Of a stretch of 64,000 nt of DNA, positions 61,674 through 64,000 are shown in pieces. The stretch is from Echiichthys vipera. Lineage: Eukaryota; Chordata; Actinopteri; Perciformes; Trachinidae. Made by a program: the position numbers and the translations under genes. The notes beneath the pieces were generated by a model. It ran no database searches. It saw only the letters and a program-made list of their open reading frames with translations, and was not told where the DNA came from. The stretch lies in NCBI GenBank assembly GCA_963691815.1, contig OY829657.1, positions 17,058,712-17,122,711 of the forward strand. Reading direction: 5' to 3'. Position 1 is the first letter of the stretch. Each line of letters begins with the position of its first letter.

Positions 61674-64000
61674 CTGAAAAGAAAGTTGGGTAATCATGAC
61701 TGATAGTTTGCTTAGTGTATTTTTTAAGAACAAAATGCATATTTTATTAAATTGGCAGATTTGCAAGATTTCAAAGAAAAGAATGATTAAAGAGTTCAAG
61801 ATGTCCCGATTATTTGTCCAAAAATTTAAAAAATGCTATATTTTGCACTTTAAATGCAACTCATGGTATGTAAAAGCAGTGGAATGGCCTTTTAATATTA
61901 TATTATATATGGCAGTTGACCCTTTAAAATGATTTATAGTGGAACAAGCTGTAAACAATAGTGACGTTCCACAGTTTAAACATATTAAAACATTTAGAAG
62001 ACACTGAACGAAACAAGGATTAATCTGTAGTCATGTTTCTGGTCACCTAGCAAAAGTCCAGTTACTCCCAATGGCAGATAGGAGGAGTCTTCCTTGCTTC
62101 TAAATGCTCCACTGTGTTCACCAGCTAATTGCTAACTTTTTCTGCAGCTGCCTCTGCTGCTGGAAATGACACTGTTGAGAGCAGTGAAAGTGAATCAAAA
62201 CGATAAAACTATGGGAAATAAAACAGAAAAATAAGCTGAAAGATGCTTAAAGGCTGAGTAGAGCTGAGGTGAACTATTGAGCTTGATAATAATTCTCTCT
62301 GGGATCATCAATACCAAAATGCTCTTTCACATTACACACAGTCATTTGATAGGTTGTTGAAAATGAAAATATCCATCAGTGCAGCTTTAATCTTGCATAG
62401 TAAATATTCTAAATTAGTATCCTCCTATGCTATGCTGCTTTCAGAGATCATCTAAACTTCATTATTATCATAAACGTATAATACATATTATCATAAAGAC
62501 AACACAGGTAACTGCAGAATTACTAATTATGAAGGGTAATGTTGGTTAAAACAGTACTGGATTTTCTAAATTTCAACATGAGATTTGCCTTTTAAATCAG
62601 CAGAGAAAGACTTTCTTCGACATTGACGTGCTCGCTGCATTTTCTTGTAATACTTAATGCTTATTATTGGCCTCAAGAGGAAAAATATACTGTAACCTTT
62701 CTTCTTTTCACTGAGGCCACAACTTCTCCCTTACACACAAAGACAGTAACACACACACTCACACACACCCAACACAAAGCTCTATTTGACCAACGTTTAT
62801 CCACTTGACCGGGTGCTCCCTTTTCAACACGCTTGAGTATTAAATTCAAAGGCTGTATTGCAAAACTCTGTGGCTCTGTGGTGCAAATAAGACCTTCAGC
62901 ACAACAACAAAAAAAGACATACAACTCCTTCAAAGTCTTCTGCGTGGCTTGAGTCGAGTTAATAGGACTGCATGTGTGTATCAGCCGCCTCTACAAGCCC
63001 CAGGTTCTAAAAGGAGAGGTAATCAGGCGTGTTTCAACAATGTCGGGAATTATTTTCTTTTATTCTATCGGAATTTGTTTCTAAGTCACAGTTTGCGAGC
63101 TCATTCATGGAAAGGCACATTTTCAGCGGAGCGGAGAGGAAGCCCTGTTATGTAACGAGTAAGGGAGAAGTGGACAAAGTATTAATAGTACAATATTCTG
63201 CTTCCGTGGTTAAACTGAGACATTTGTTTGGACAGCTCGTATGTGGGTTACCCTTAAGGCTTCATTAAAGCTGGATCAATAGGGTGTGTGGGTGAGGGTG
63301 CACACATATATTTGTGAGTGTATTCCTGGGTTATGAGCAAAGGAGAGAAAGACGTCAATTAAACAACTCATAAAAATTGATTTCCTTGAAAGTACTGCAA
63401 TTAGGTGATTGTGTTTTTAAGACCTCTGTGCGGTTGATTGGATCTGTTATGTTCCCAAAGACTATTTGACACAATACTGTCAATCAGCTTGTGTGATGGA
63501 TGGGTAGCCAGCAGAATGTCACATTCATTGGTAACCGATCCTGCCGCAGAGAGTCGCGTGGGTGTCAGAGAAAGGGCAGAAGCACCAGCTTGCTCCAAAA
63601 TGAGAAGCGACATTTCTTCCTCTGAGCCAAGACACTTCACAACACCTGACACTCATTCTGTCACATTATCAAACACGCTCACTCGTTCCGCCTCAGTCCG
63701 TTTTGTTCTTGAATGCACCCCTGCAGCGCTTTTTCCAGACGACAACCCAAAAAACAAATCTGACTGGTCTAGGGTTACATTGATGGAAGCCAGTGGGTTT
63801 TATGGTGTGAGAGCTCCGACACAATCCCTTTGCTCACAAACACAATTGTTCAAGGCAAGTAATCATGTCCGCACATTAAATGCTTCTGGTGGATAAACCA
63901 TTAATCAGAGGGAGAAAACGACTTCTGCGCTCCTCTTACTTCTTTCCTGTGAAATATTGGCAAAGACAATGGCGCCTGTTGTATCTTCAGGGTCTCACAG
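61674..64000. other. ryr3 intron, upstream exon not found
   Basis: The exon expected to precede 61,400-61,673 (ending in one base of a Thr/Ser/Ala/Pro-type codon) is not recognisable. The plus-strand frame at 63,438-63,896 has no homology I recognise. Confidence 0.5.

Noticed and set aside
63438..63896. 152-codon plus-strand open frame
   Set aside because: It lies in the presumed first ryr3 intron of the window and no family is recognisable. Its length is notable but not enough to call a gene.
63930..64000. Possible upstream ryr3 exon on the minus strand (DPEDTTGAIVFANISQER, donor A|GTAAGA, phase compatible)
   Set aside because: Phase fits the first exon, but the residues do not resemble the expected RyR3 segment and the acceptor at the window edge is doubtful. 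The next bases beyond 64,000 would decide.

Overview
The window is vertebrate nuclear DNA, most likely from a teleost fish. It has split genes with GT-AG introns, long CA/TG microsatellites, and interspersed repeats of types familiar from fish genomes, including a tRNA-headed SINE and a DIRS-like tyrosine-recombinase retroelement. No prokaryotic features are present.

The right-hand 60% (about 24,950 to 61,673) is the 3' part of one large gene on the minus strand, the ryanodine receptor type 3 gene (ryr3). I traced 65 constitutive or near-constitutive coding exons plus two further alternative exons by following the reading frame across splice sites. Every junction keeps phase, and together the exons encode about the last 2,915 residues of a protein whose family length is about 4,870. 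In transcription order they encode the end of the cytosolic shell (RIH-type solenoid), the RyR repeat with a phosphorylation loop, the long bridging solenoid, the calmodulin-binding helix, the core solenoid, a paired EF-hand region, the transmembrane segments, the pore with filter GGGIGDE, and the Cys/His C-terminal domain. The 5' part of the gene lies beyond 64,000. RyR3 is favoured over RyR1 and RyR2 by diagnostic stretches such as DPTQFGIHGD, LPSGWGSYG and FLTGDNKTKMSK.

Three alternative-splicing sites are visible. A 15-nt microexon (45,618-45,632) sits where RyR1 has ASI, and an 18-nt microexon (37,333-37,350) sits where RyR1 has ASII. The third is a pair of homologous, phase-identical exons (42,496-42,595 and 41,501-41,597) directly after the calmodulin-binding helix. 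The frame is kept only if exactly one of the pair is used: using both or neither gives a premature stop. I read this as a mutually exclusive exon pair, and I do not know of a published description. UG-rich tracts (CA repeats on the plus strand) lie in the introns next to this pair and next to the ASI microexon.

The left 25 kb contains no protein-coding gene I can name. It holds microsatellites, a CTG repeat, a 23-G homopolymer, several dispersed repeats, an imperfect hairpin (9,563-9,685), and a perfect 109-bp inverted repeat with an 11-base loop (6,772-7,000). Three short exon-like segments there are reported only as weak candidates. Next to RYR3 in human lies AVEN, but I could not recognise it here.

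All splice sites were called by eye from AG/GT boundaries, phase and remembered RyR family sequence. No alignment or transcript data were used.
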